A DNA stretch of 64,000 nucleotides from Oscillospiraceae bacterium (GTDB lineage: Bacteria; Bacillota; Clostridia; Oscillospirales; Ruminococcaceae): contig JAETSI010000003.1 in the NCBI GenBank assembly GCA_021769725.1, forward strand, positions 101,405 through 165,404, in the 5' to 3' direction. The notes beneath the pieces were generated by a model. That model was given only the letters and a program-made list of their open reading frames with translations, had not been told where the DNA came from and did no database searches. A program made the position numbers and the translations under genes. Numbering within the stretch: position 1 is the stretch's first letter; every line of letters starts with the position of its first letter. Below, piece by piece: positions 26,807 through 36,357 of the stretch.

Positions 26807-29119
26807 ATGTTCTTAAAATTAATAAGCACTGCAATATCGGCTGCAATGCTCATTTCTATTATTGGCACGACTGACATTGCATCTCCGGCGGTATGTGCAT
26901 CTCCGACTGCTGCTTCATTATCTTCCGGCACTCCCGATTATGCCGAAGCGTTACAGAAGTCTCTGTATTTCTATGAATGCCAGCAAGCAGGTCCTTTACC
27001 GGAGTGGAATCGTGTTGAATGGCGTGACGACTCTACAATGACAGACGAAATAAAAGGCGGCTGGTACGATGCAGGAGATCATGTAAAATTCAATCTGCCT
27101 ATGGCATACTCCGCTTCAATGCTTGCCTGGGGAATTTATCAATATCCCGATGGCGTAGAAAAATCCGGAGAAATGACCAATTATGTCAATAACCTGGAAT
27201 TTGTTCTTGATTATCTTGCTGACTGTGACCTTGGCAGCGAAATCGTCTACCAGGTAGGAAACGGCACTATCGATCACACATGGTGGGGACCTGTTGAGCT
27301 TATCCGTTACGGCATGGAGGACAGCGGCACATCATATGAGGATGCACGTGCTGTTCTGAAATCATCCGAAGGCTGCGCCGCCGTTTTCGGAGAAATGTCC
27401 GCTGCCCTTGCATCGGGATACTGCGCTCTTGACGGAAGGATCGACGAGAAAAAGCGTCAGGAGTATCTCGAACACGCTGAAAATATTTTTAAACTTGCTG
27501 ATGCATCTCCAAATAACGACGTATACAATGACAGCAACGCATCTAATTTTTATCGGTCACGCCATTTTTACGACGAGCTTTTCTACGCAGCAAACTGGCT
27601 TTATATCGCTACAGGAAATAACGACTATCTTAAAAAAGCTGAAAGCTACATTCCAAATCTTGATAAGGAACTTGGTGATTCCACTCAGCTGAAATATACA
27701 TGGTCTCACTGCTGGGACGACGTTATGCAGGGGGCAATGCTTCTTTACGCTATGAATACCAACGACAGCAAGTATATCGCACACGTTGAAAAGCACCTGA
27801 AATATCTGGCAAATGACACTAAGAAGATCGAAGGCAAGCTTGCATATATGGACAACTGGGGATGTCTCCGCTATGCCGTATCCGCTGCTTTTATCTCCGC
27901 CGTTGCCTGCGATACCGTTCTCAAGGATAAGGACACATCGGCTTACGAGAAATTTTACGAGGATCAGATAAATTTTGTTCTGGGAGAAAACTCGGACAAT
28001 TTCAGCTATGTAGTCGGATATGGGGAAAATTCACCGAAAAATCCGCATCACCGCACAGCTCATGCTTCATGGAAGAACGCTGAAGCCTATCCTGTAATGA
28101 GTCGTCATACTCTTTACGGAGCTCTGGTCGGAGGTCCTAATGAAGACGGATCATACGAAGACAACAGAGGAAATTATGTCAATAACGAAGTTGCTGATGA
28201 CTATAATGCCGGATTTACAGCTATTCTTTGCAAAATGCTTGATAAATATGGCGGAAAGTCTGATCCGTCATTTCCGCCGAAAGAAGTTCATGACGGGCCG
28301 GAATTCTACGTTGAAACTCTCTGCAAAGGCAGTACCGGCAGCGGTATAACGCTCAGTTTTAAGGTTACCAATCATTCCGCATGGCCGGCAAGAATTCAGG
28401 ATAATATCTCATTCAGGTATTATATGGATCTCAGCGAATTTGTCGATGCCGGCATTAATCCCGAGGATATCGTTATCCGCTGTGACCGTGATCAGTCTGC
28501 AATGTACTCCGACAAGGGCGTAAAGCAGGCGGAAATCTCAAAGCCGATAAAATATGACGGAAATATCTATTATATTGAAGTAAATCTTCCTGATGGACGT
28601 GCCGTTATGCCGGTTTCTGAAGGAATGCAGCAATGCGAGATCCTTATCGCTTTTGTATGTCCGAATTACGGCAGCGGCTGGGATGCTTCCAACGACTTTT
28701 CCAATAAAGATATACTGAGCAAAGAACCTGAAACAGACGAAAACGGTTCGGTTAAAGGCATTATTTCACCGTATGTTCCCGTTTATCTAAATGGCGAGCT
28801 TTATTACGGATATGAGCCTGACGGAACATATAAGGATGGTTTAGGAGATCATACAAATCCCGATCCTGTACCGGATATAAATTATGGTGATACCGACTGC
28901 GACGGCAAAATTTACCTCAACGATGCTGTGCTTATCATGCAGGCTATAGGTAATCCTGATGAATACGGCGTAGGCGGTACAAGCAAAACTGCTATTACAG
29001 AACAAGGACTCAGAAATGCCGACGTTTCAGGAAACGGTGACGGTTTGACAAATATGGATGCCCTGACGATTCAGAAGTATCTGCTTAAACTGCTGGATAA
29101 GCTGCCGGACAACAATTGA
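26807..29119 (+). CDS. GH9 endoglucanase with CBM3c-like module and dockerin
   Basis: 770 residues: signal peptide (~1-31), GH9 barrel (~43-480), CBM3-like module (~500-640) and dockerin (~690-765). GH9 hallmarks are GGWYDAGDHVKF (the DAGD catalytic base pair), NPHHRTAH, and NNEVADDYNAGF with the proton-donor glutamate. The GH9-CBM3c order is that of processive endoglucanases (established for theme B enzymes). The dockerin (DTDCDGKIYLNDA, DVSGNGDGLTNMDA) is almost identical to that of the preceding gene and of the GH9 protein at 41800. GGGAGGA lies upstream. The next gene starts 23 bp later without a terminator between. Confidence 0.95.
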   Translation: MFLKLISTAISAAMLISIIGTTDIASPAVCASPTAASLSSGTPDYAEALQKSLYFYECQQAGPLPEWNRVEWRDDSTMTDEIKGGWYDAGDHVKFNLPMAYSASMLAWGIYQYPDGVEKSGEMTNYVNNLEFVLDYLADCDLGSEIVYQVGNGTIDHTWWGPVELIRYGMEDSGTSYEDARAVLKSSEGCAAVFGEMSAALASGYCALDGRIDEKKRQEYLEHAENIFKLADASPNNDVYNDSNASNFYRSRHFYDELFYAANWLYIATGNNDYLKKAESYIPNLDKELGDSTQLKYTWSHCWDDVMQGAMLLYAMNTNDSKYIAHVEKHLKYLANDTKKIEGKLAYMDNWGCLRYAVSAAFISAVACDTVLKDKDTSAYEKFYEDQINFVLGENSDNFSYVVGYGENSPKNPHHRTAHASWKNAEAYPVMSRHTLYGALVGGPNEDGSYEDNRGNYVNNEVADDYNAGFTAILCKMLDKYGGKSDPSFPPKEVHDGPEFYVETLCKGSTGSGITLSFKVTNHSAWPARIQDNISFRYYMDLSEFVDAGINPEDIVIRCDRDQSAMYSDKGVKQAEISKPIKYDGNIYYIEVNLPDGRAVMPVSEGMQQCEILIAFVCPNYGSGWDASNDFSNKDILSKEPETDENGSVKGIISPYVPVYLNGELYYGYEPDGTYKDGLGDHTNPDPVPDINYGDTDCDGKIYLNDAVLIMQAIGNPDEYGVGGTSKTAITEQGLRNADVSGNGDGLTNMDALTIQKYLLKLLDKLPDNN

Positions 29120-29142
29120 CAAAAAAATTTAAAGGAGACAAA

Positions 29143-30765
29143 ATGAAAAATAAACAACAATCTGTAAATACGGTTTCCCCCAGAATACTGAAACATAAAT
29201 GGTATCTTTACATGACGGAATTTTTTTCCGGCATGTCAGTTATGGCTGTGGAACTGGGGGCAAGCCGTCTCCTTGCACCATATTTCAGTTCATCTCAGAT
29301 AGTCTGGACTATTATAATAGGAACTATCATGATAGCAATGGCTCTGGGGAATATATATGGAGGAAAAAGCGCCGACAAGAATCCCAATCCGGACAAACTC
29401 TATGCACGAATCATTTTTGCAGCCCTCTGGATATCAGCTATCCCCTTTTTGGGAAAATTTGTGATACTTGGAATATCCGCTTTGCTGGTAGTAACTGTAA
29501 ATACTAATTTTCTCATATGGGCAGCATTTATAACTTGTATGGTTGTCTTTGTTTTTCCGCTGTTTCTGCTTGGAACGGTAACACCTTCTCTTGTGAAATA
29601 TACCGTTGACAGCCTTGATGACAGCGGAAAAACAGTAGGAACTCTTGGCGCTTTTAACACTATTGGCAGCATAATAGGTACTTTTGTTCCGACCTTTATT
29701 TCAATTCCGGCAGTAGGTACTGCTGCAACATTCCTGATATTCTCCGGAATTCTTCTTGTTCTTGGCATTGCCTATTTTATTTACGGAAACAAAGGAAAGA
29801 TCAGATGCATTGTATCTGCGGCTGTATTCGGTGCATTTTCCGTTCTTTCCACAAGGCTCGGTTTCGCTTTCTGGGAACGTAACCTGATATATGAGGACGA
29901 ATCCACATACAATTATCTACAAGTCAGAGAAGATGATAATAAAATTTATCTTTCCACTAATGTTCTTTTCGGGGTTCAGTCTGTTTATGTTAAGGACGGA
30001 AGTCTTACCGGAATGTATTACGATTATGCAATGGCTGCTCCTCTTATGTCCGATTCCGGAGATGAAGGAAAGGATATGCTTATCCTGGGTATGGGTACGG
30101 GCACTTATGCAAAGCAGTGCATAAATTATCTTGGGAATATCAACAGCGTTGAGGGAGTTGAAATCGATGAAAAAATTATTGATATCTCCCGGAAATATTT
30201 TGATTTGCCTGATGAAGTCAAGGTCACGGAATATGATGGACGGGCATTTCTCAGTGTCTCGGACAAAAAGTACGATGTAATTATGGTTGATGCTTATCAG
30301 GATATTACAATTCCTTTTCAGATGTCTTCGGTTGAATTTTTTACCATGGTAAAGGAACATCTCAAAGACGGAGGTGTTATGGTTGTAAATATGAATATGC
30401 GCTCAAATAGTTCCGATGGCATCAACAGCAGGCTTTCCGATACGATTTCTGCTGTTTTCGATAATGTTTATACGGTCGATGTGGAACATTCAACCAACCG
30501 TGAACTTTTTGCCTCGGATTCTCCGGAAATGCTTAATATATTCAATCAAAAAATTGAAATACTTGAAAACGACAATCTTTATTCAATGATGAGGACTGTT
30601 TCCGCAAATCTTGCAGAATACCAAAGCAATGGCAGAATTCTTACTGATGATAAAGCTCCCGTTGAACTTCTTGGCATGGATGTTATTGATGATATTATTG
30701 AAGATGAACTTGTATATTATAAGCAGAAATTCAAGGAGGACGGAATTAAAGGTCTTCTGGAATAA
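29143..30765 (+). CDS. Membrane-fused spermidine-synthase-like protein
   Basis: 540 residues from MKNKQQSVN (AAAGGAG upstream). Residues ~20-245 form about seven membrane segments resembling an MFS-like half. Residues ~275-530 form a spermidine-synthase-type methyltransferase fold with LILGMGTGTYAKQC, GVEIDEKII and VIMVDAYQD. Members of this fused family are widespread in bacteria and mostly uncharacterised; aminopropyl transfer is not proven. It follows the GH9 gene closely and may be co-transcribed with it, though no functional link is evident. Confidence 0.8.
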   Translation: MKNKQQSVNTVSPRILKHKWYLYMTEFFSGMSVMAVELGASRLLAPYFSSSQIVWTIIIGTIMIAMALGNIYGGKSADKNPNPDKLYARIIFAALWISAIPFLGKFVILGISALLVVTVNTNFLIWAAFITCMVVFVFPLFLLGTVTPSLVKYTVDSLDDSGKTVGTLGAFNTIGSIIGTFVPTFISIPAVGTAATFLIFSGILLVLGIAYFIYGNKGKIRCIVSAAVFGAFSVLSTRLGFAFWERNLIYEDESTYNYLQVREDDNKIYLSTNVLFGVQSVYVKDGSLTGMYYDYAMAAPLMSDSGDEGKDMLILGMGTGTYAKQCINYLGNINSVEGVEIDEKIIDISRKYFDLPDEVKVTEYDGRAFLSVSDKKYDVIMVDAYQDITIPFQMSSVEFFTMVKEHLKDGGVMVVNMNMRSNSSDGINSRLSDTISAVFDNVYTVDVEHSTNRELFASDSPEMLNIFNQKIEILENDNLYSMMRTVSANLAEYQSNGRILTDDKAPVELLGMDVIDDIIEDELVYYKQKFKEDGIKGLLE

Positions 30766-30828
30766 TAAACAAAAGCGGCTCCGGATAAAGACAGACGCTC
30801 ATAAAGAAACTTCGGCATAGCATTTCTA

Positions 30829-30857
30829 TTGACAATATAACGTCTTTGATGTATAAC
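30829..30857 (+). promoter_or_regulatory. Promoter of the AT-rich orphan gene
   Basis: TTGACA and TATAAC with a 17-bp spacer, 45 bp before the ATG. Confidence 0.6.
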
Positions 30858-30902
30858 CATTACTAAAATAATTTGGAATTTATAAAAAGGTGATACAATG
30901 AT

Positions 30903-32048
30903 ATGAAAATTTTTAAAACTTACTACTTTAATATTATTGAAAAAATGGATTTTAAGGATACAAAGCCATATTTAGATAAAATGTTTTCTGAAATCGGATT
31001 GGCTTATAAAAACATCAGCTTTTTGCTCTCAGCTATAAGTAACGATGTATGTCAAAAGGCAATTGCAAAATTCCCACAATTAGAAAAATATAGTTTTTAT
31101 GATAACAGTACCGGCTTGCCGGTTTACGGACTGACAAGTTTTACCGCAAATTGGCAGAATGGTGAAATACACGCTGAAAAGGAAGATTATGATATAATCT
31201 CAACTATTTTCTCCAAAACGCCTCGTCCATATAATTTCACTTCCTGTAAGCTGATTTTAGATGGTATCAATTGGTTTAAGAACAGCGATGATTCTATATC
31301 AGTCAATCATAATTTCTGGTATAGAGGTTCTGCAAAAATTCCTTTGCAGCATGAACTGCCATACAAATCTAATCGTATTACGATGGTCAGGGAATTTGGT
31401 GACAAAAATAAACGGAATCAAATTTACATTACAATTGATTTGACATCCGAAAAAACACGCCAAAACTGTGAGGATATAATAAATAAATTGACACCATACC
31501 TTGGCGAGCCTAAAAAAATCATCTGTGATTGTATATTTTCGCAAGAAGAAACAGAAAAATTCAGAAAGCTGGAATATATTCACAGAGACAGGCTAAATGC
31601 AATTGCCAAAGATAAATTACCCGTTCCCAAACCAACATTGAAAAATGTTGATTCTCACCGCACTCGAATTCGAGAACATCTTCCTAATGCAGTCAATCAA
31701 ACTGTACTTAATAAAGTATTCAATGGAACAGGATTTTCAAGACAAAAAGGTAATCCTAACTGGCTTCATATATATTATTGTAAAGATAATTATGGATTTC
31801 TCTATGAAGCCTATATTGAAAAATCTATGGCTTATGATGTTTTTAGTTTATCTATTTCTGTTTCAGGATATAATTTCAAATTTGGAGTCATATGTAATAA
31901 TTATATCATTGAATCTGAGCGAGAAAATGGCTGTTTTGAAATTTTGCAAAAGTTCGCAGAATTTTGTATGATGCTAAGAGATGAATATAGTATAAATCTT
32001 GTAAAAGATTTTGGAATCACACCTGAATGGTATTACGATAAATTCTGA
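30903..32048 (+). CDS. Protein of unknown function, AT-rich
   Basis: 381 residues, not recognised. It has no signal peptide or membrane segment and is rich in Lys, Asn, Ile, Tyr and Phe. Base composition is visibly more AT-rich than the flanking GH9 and housekeeping genes, which suggests recent acquisition. A hydrophilic segment around residues 230-250 (KDKLPVPKPTLKNVDSHRT) may separate two domains of similar size. It has its own promoter and is followed by a hairpin. An immunity-type or mobile-element cargo protein is possible, but nothing in the sequence proves it. Confidence 0.6.
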   Translation: MKIFKTYYFNIIEKMDFKDTKPYLDKMFSEIGLAYKNISFLLSAISNDVCQKAIAKFPQLEKYSFYDNSTGLPVYGLTSFTANWQNGEIHAEKEDYDIISTIFSKTPRPYNFTSCKLILDGINWFKNSDDSISVNHNFWYRGSAKIPLQHELPYKSNRITMVREFGDKNKRNQIYITIDLTSEKTRQNCEDIINKLTPYLGEPKKIICDCIFSQEETEKFRKLEYIHRDRLNAIAKDKLPVPKPTLKNVDSHRTRIREHLPNAVNQTVLNKVFNGTGFSRQKGNPNWLHIYYCKDNYGFLYEAYIEKSMAYDVFSLSISVSGYNFKFGVICNNYIIESERENGCFEILQKFAEFCMMLRDEYSINLVKDFGITPEWYYDKF

Positions 32049-32077
32049 TTTATGCGAGTAATCGAATATTTACAACA

Positions 32078-32115
32078 AGCCCCGAATCAATTACAAATAA
32101 TTGTTTCGGGGCTTA
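32078..32115. terminator. Hairpin terminator after the orphan gene
   Basis: AAGCCCCGAA (32078-32087) pairs with TTCGGGGCTT (32106-32115), with an AATT/AATT inner stem. It lies between convergent genes and may serve both strands. Confidence 0.7.
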
Positions 32116-32164
32116 AACTTCTTTATGAGTATCCCTCTAAATGAAGCCGCTGTAATTTTTGAAA

Positions 32165-32596
32165 TTATCTTCTTTTTCTGCAGTTCCTATCAAATACAGG
32201 ATTGCAAGCATAGAAGTTTTTAGAGTTGAGATTATCCTGCGTTATACGAAGCGCCTCGCCAAAACGCTGGTAATGAACGATCTCACGCTGTCTCAGGAAT
32301 CTGATAGGATCACGGACATCCGGATCGTCTGCGAGACGAAGAATATTGTCGTAGGTTGTACGTGCTTTCTGTTCTGCTGCCATGTCTTCATGCAGATCGG
32401 TAATAATATCACCCTTACTTTGAAAATATGTTGCTGTAAATGGCGTTCCGGATGCTGCTATTGGATAGATTCCTGTAGTATGATCCACAAAATAGGTGTC
32501 AAAACCACTTGCTTTGATCTCGTCAATAGTGAGATCCTTTGTAAGCTGGTAGATAATGGCGGATATCATTTCTACGTGAGCAAGTTCATAGGGACA
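32165..32596 (-). pseudogene. Truncated manganese catalase / spore coat protein CotJC
   Basis: About 143 codons of the C-terminal half of the CotJC/Mn-catalase family are readable: YELAHVEMISAIIYQL (metal-ligand helix), FVDHTTGIYP, then DLHEDMAAEQKARTTYDNIL and FLRQREIVHYQRFGEAL. The frame opens directly after an in-frame TAA near 32597, and the N-terminal half, including the first metal-binding helices, is absent. No ribosome site precedes a plausible start. The 5' part was therefore deleted, and an AT-rich stretch leading to the CotH gene occupies its place. Confidence 0.85.
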
Positions 32597-32739
32597 TTAA
32601 TAATATATGTAAATAATATTTATAAAAAATGGGATCATAAGAATACACCGAATCAAGAGACTTGATCGGTTTGGGTTAGAGAAACACAATTTTATAAAAT
32701 CAAGTCAATCCTTTTTATCTGAATTCAATAAATTCGTCA

Positions 32740-32768
32740 TTGACATTATAAATATAATATGATAATAT
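32740..32768 (+). promoter_or_regulatory. Promoter of the CotH-dockerin gene
   Basis: TTGACA and TAATAT with a 17-bp spacer, 62 bp upstream of the ATG; AAGGAGGAG precedes the start. Confidence 0.65.
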
Positions 32769-32830
32769 TAAAATATGAGTAAAAGCGTTTTACGCTAATT
32801 GAAAGTAATAATGAATAAGGAGGAGCTTTT

Positions 32831-35425
32831 ATGAAAAATATAAAAAAATTAATTTCCGTTTTCTGTGCTGTCGGAATAGGGATGACGCTTTCAACAACAC
32901 CTGATCCTTCATTAACAGTAGCAGTAGCAGAATCAAATAAAATTATGATAAATGAAATTTGTGCTAAAAATACATCCTATGCTGCACCCGACGGAGGTTT
33001 CTATGACTGGATCGAAATTTATAATTCATCGTCAAATGCTGTGGATTTAAGCGGATACGGTCTCTCTGACAATACAGGAAAGCCTTATAAATATACTTTT
33101 CCTGATAACAGTATAATCAATGGAAAACAACGGTTAATTATTTTCTGTGATTCATTGAATCCTCAGATCGACGGGTGTTGCACTGCTGCTTTTGGTATTT
33201 CAACCAATGGCGAAACCATAACTCTTACCGATTGCAATGGAAAAACTGTTGATGCTGTAACATTCGAACAAATGCAGGAAAATATCTCTTATGGACGTAT
33301 TCCTGACGGTTCGGAAAAGTTTGCTTTTATGGAAACTACTCCAAACGCCCCTAACGACGAAAAAAGCGTTATCTCTGTTGACGTACCCGAGCCTGTGCTT
33401 TCAAATGAAGGCGGATTCTATTCTGATAAATTTTCTCTGTCTGTTACTGTGCCTGAAGGTACAACGGTTTATTATACTCTTGATGGAAGTCAGCCAACAG
33501 TATTATCTGAAATATACAACTCGCCTATTGATGTAATTGATATTTCATCATCTGAAAATAAGCTCAGTGCAATAACTGATATTACAACTATGACATATTT
33601 TCCTCCTTCAAAACCAGTAGACAAAGCTTTTGTTATAAACGCTGTTGCTGTCGATGCAGAAGGTAATTATAGTGATACTGTAACAGCTTCTTATTTTATA
33701 GGATATCAGAACAGGGCATCATATTATCAAAATATGAAAGTTATTTCCATTGTCACCGACAGCGATAATCTTTTTGATGATGAAAAGGGAATTTATGTAA
33801 ATGGAAGCAATAGTACAAACGGAAGCAACTGCAACTATGATCAAAGAGGAACTGAGTGGGAACGTCCCGCTTCTATACAGATTTTTGAGGGTGGTAAACT
33901 TCAGCATACACAGAATATAGGCATTAGAATTCATGGTGGAATTTCTCGTGTATATCCGCAAAAGAACTTTAATGTCTATGCCCGAAGCAAGTATGGCTCG
34001 TCCAAACTGGAATTTGATTTATATTCGGGGAATCTTATAAGCGAAGCAACAGGTAAAAAAATTAAGAAATTTGATAGTTTTATTCTTAGAGACGGCGATT
34101 TTTTTGTCGATCATTCTTATTTCCGGGATAAACTGAATCAGAATCTTGTAAAAGACAGAAATATCCTTACTCAGGGAATGGAAACCTGTGTTGTATTTAT
34201 TAACGGAGAATTCTGGGGACGCTATGAAATTACTGAAAAGATAGACAATAATTTTGTGGATTCTCACTTTGACGTCGGCAAAAATAACGTATGCATTATA
34301 AAGAACGAAAAACTTGAAGACGGCAACGAGGAAACATTTAACGAGTGGTCTGAACTTTCAGAATGGATACGTTCTGCAGATCTTTCAGTTGAAGAAAATT
34401 ATAGTCAGTTATGTGAAAAAATTGATATGCAGTCTTTTATTGACTATGTAAGCGCTGAAATCTATTTCAATAATGTGGACTGGGGTTATAACAATATGGC
34501 TATGTGGAAGTCTTCAGTTGTTGACTCAACAAATCCCTATGCCGACGGTAAGTGGCGTTTTATTCTTTTTGATACTGATTTTTGTAACAATTTATTAAAT
34601 CAGAATAACAATCCGCCTGAGAATAAAGATTCTTTCCATGATCTGTTAAAGATTAATTATGGTTCTAATTGTTTCATTGGATGTCTGATGAACGCAGCAA
34701 TTGAAAACGAAAGCTTCAGAGAGCAGTTCTGCCGTACTTTTATGGATATGGCAAATTATAATTTTGACGAAATAAGATGTTCCGAGCTTATTGAGCAGTT
34801 TTCAGAGCAATATCAGGATGTGATTATTGATACAAAAAAACGATTCCGATTCAAAGAATCTGACGACCAGAACGCTGAAAAGGATATATTAAACGCAATT
34901 AATTCTACAAAAAGTTTTTATGCCAACAGATATACACGTATTACAAGTTTACTGAAAGACTACTTTTATCTTGAAGGTTCTCTTGCAAATATAACAATTA
35001 AAAATGACGATTCAATGGGAACAGTAAAAATAAATACCATTTCTCCCGATCTTACACCAGGCTCATGGAGCGGAAATTATTATACAGATTATCCTATCTT
35101 ACTCAGCGCAGAGCCTATGCCCGGCTATAAATTCTCTTATTGGGAAACATCCGACGGCAGGAAAATAAATATTAACTCTGCGGAAATTGAATTCAACGCC
35201 GATCTTACGGTTACAGCAGTCTATGAAAAAGCCGATATTATTATCGGAGATGTAAATGCAGACGGCAGCGTTAATTCTTCTGATCTCGTCATCCTGCAAA
35301 AATACTTGCTTGGAAAAATTCACCTTACCGCTGAACAAGCAACCCGTGCAGATGTCTGCGCCGATGAAGTTATTGATGTTTTCGATATGGTACTCTTAAG
35401 GAAATTATGCCTGAATCAGAAATAA
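32831..35425 (+). CDS. Secreted lamin-tail/CotH-kinase-like protein with dockerin
   Basis: 864 residues: signal peptide (~1-33), lamin-tail domain (~36-170; MINEICAKNTS, YDWIEIYNSS), a small chitobiase-type beta domain (~185-290; VYYTLDGSQP), CotH domain (~300-690; RIHGGISRVYPQKNFNVYAR, FILRDGD, FILFDTDF), an InlB-type beta repeat (~720-800; YKFSYWETSDGRK) and a C-terminal dockerin (DVNADGSVNSSDL, ADEVIDVFDMVLL). CotH of spores is a protein kinase; dockerin-linked CotH proteins occur in ruminococcal cellulosomes with unknown role. The dockerin is of a different type from that on the GH9 enzymes, so it probably binds another cohesin. Confidence 0.87.
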   Translation: MKNIKKLISVFCAVGIGMTLSTTPDPSLTVAVAESNKIMINEICAKNTSYAAPDGGFYDWIEIYNSSSNAVDLSGYGLSDNTGKPYKYTFPDNSIINGKQRLIIFCDSLNPQIDGCCTAAFGISTNGETITLTDCNGKTVDAVTFEQMQENISYGRIPDGSEKFAFMETTPNAPNDEKSVISVDVPEPVLSNEGGFYSDKFSLSVTVPEGTTVYYTLDGSQPTVLSEIYNSPIDVIDISSSENKLSAITDITTMTYFPPSKPVDKAFVINAVAVDAEGNYSDTVTASYFIGYQNRASYYQNMKVISIVTDSDNLFDDEKGIYVNGSNSTNGSNCNYDQRGTEWERPASIQIFEGGKLQHTQNIGIRIHGGISRVYPQKNFNVYARSKYGSSKLEFDLYSGNLISEATGKKIKKFDSFILRDGDFFVDHSYFRDKLNQNLVKDRNILTQGMETCVVFINGEFWGRYEITEKIDNNFVDSHFDVGKNNVCIIKNEKLEDGNEETFNEWSELSEWIRSADLSVEENYSQLCEKIDMQSFIDYVSAEIYFNNVDWGYNNMAMWKSSVVDSTNPYADGKWRFILFDTDFCNNLLNQNNNPPENKDSFHDLLKINYGSNCFIGCLMNAAIENESFREQFCRTFMDMANYNFDEIRCSELIEQFSEQYQDVIIDTKKRFRFKESDDQNAEKDILNAINSTKSFYANRYTRITSLLKDYFYLEGSLANITIKNDDSMGTVKINTISPDLTPGSWSGNYYTDYPILLSAEPMPGYKFSYWETSDGRKININSAEIEFNADLTVTAVYEKADIIIGDVNADGSVNSSDLVILQKYLLGKIHLTAEQATRADVCADEVIDVFDMVLLRKLCLNQK

Positions 35426-35473
35426 GTTTTGGTTATTCTCTGATGTCCGTTGATTCAAGAGATAATGCTAACA

Positions 35474-35608
35474 ACTTAAGCGGGGACTCTGTCCTTACAC
35501 CCCTGCCAAAGAGTTATACAACCCTTTGGAAACCCAGTATTAATTATTTCAAATACCGATGATATTTGAAATAATTATGCGGACAAAAAACGGAGTTTGT
35601 ATAACTCT
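35474..35608. repeat. Three-hairpin dispersed repeat, copy 1
   Basis: The segment 35474-35545 is a close copy, in opposite orientation, of 58911-58975. Hairpins: GCGGGGAC/GTCCTTAC (35480-35498), CCAAAG/CTTTGG (35506-35529) and a 15-bp perfect AT-rich stem 35541-35555/35563-35577. An outer 12-bp perfect inverted pair, AGAGTTATACAA (35510-35521) and TTGTATAACTCT (35597-35608), encloses the AT stem. Confidence 0.75.
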
Positions 35609-35620
35609 ACGGAGCGTGGA

Positions 35621-35649
35621 TTGACATTCTTTCTGTTCAGTCGTATAAT
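35621..35649 (+). promoter_or_regulatory. Promoter of the flavodoxin-like gene
   Basis: TTGACA and TATAAT with a 17-bp spacer, 32 bp before the start. Confidence 0.85.
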
Positions 35650-35681
35650 AAAATTACACTAAAGAGAAAGGAATGGTGATC

Positions 35682-36353
35682 GTGAAAATTACAGTATTTA
35701 ACGGCAGTCCAAGCGGCAGAAACAGTGCAACCAATGTCATAGCAGATTCCTTTTTGAAAGGCGCAGAATCTGCCGGAGCCGAAACGCATAATATCTTTTT
35801 ATGTGAAAAACATATAAAGCATTGCAGCGGTTGTTTTTCATGCTGGTTCAAAACGCCCGGAAAATGTGTTTATCACGACGATATGCCGGAACTTTTAAAT
35901 CTATATAATTCGTCCGATATCGTCTGTTTTGCAACTCCCGTTTACACATGGAACTATACAGCGTATCTGAAAAATTTTGTTGACAGACTCGCACCGCTGA
36001 AAAGACCTCTTGTAAATGAGAATCATGGAAATTTTAATCTTGCCGATACAAAACCTCGTGAGCAAAGGTTTATGGTGATCGCAAACTGCGGTTTTCCCGG
36101 CGATAATAATTTTGAGGTTATGCATACTTCTTTTGCCTGCTGTCATCCGTTCCTGGAGATTTACCGCAATTGCGGCAAACTTCTGAAATCCACAAATGAG
36201 GATATTAAAAAGATCGTGAATGAATATCTCAAAGCGGTTCAGCAAGCCGGATTTGAAACAGTCATGGGTGATATTTCAGAAGAAACGCAGGAAAGGCTGA
36301 ATATGCCGCTTATGTCTGTTGCAGACTACATAAAATATATTGGAATGGGCTGA
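35682..36353 (+). CDS. Flavodoxin-family NAD(P)H-dependent oxidoreductase
   Basis: About 223 residues. It opens with the FMN-phosphate loop (VFNGSPSGRNSATN), followed by the cysteine pair motif CSGCFSCWFKTPGKC and PVYTWNYTAYLKNFVDR, the layout of iron-sulfur-flavoprotein-like NADPH-dependent FMN reductases. I prefer the GTG at 35682 (MKITVFNGSP) because AAAGGA is 9 bases upstream; an ATG at 35673 is too close to it. It overlaps nothing and is followed after 4 bp by an HTH gene, likely in one transcript. Confidence 0.85.
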   Translation: MKITVFNGSPSGRNSATNVIADSFLKGAESAGAETHNIFLCEKHIKHCSGCFSCWFKTPGKCVYHDDMPELLNLYNSSDIVCFATPVYTWNYTAYLKNFVDRLAPLKRPLVNENHGNFNLADTKPREQRFMVIANCGFPGDNNFEVMHTSFACCHPFLEIYRNCGKLLKSTNEDIKKIVNEYLKAVQQAGFETVMGDISEETQERLNMPLMSVADYIKYIGMG

Positions 36354-36357
36354 TATA

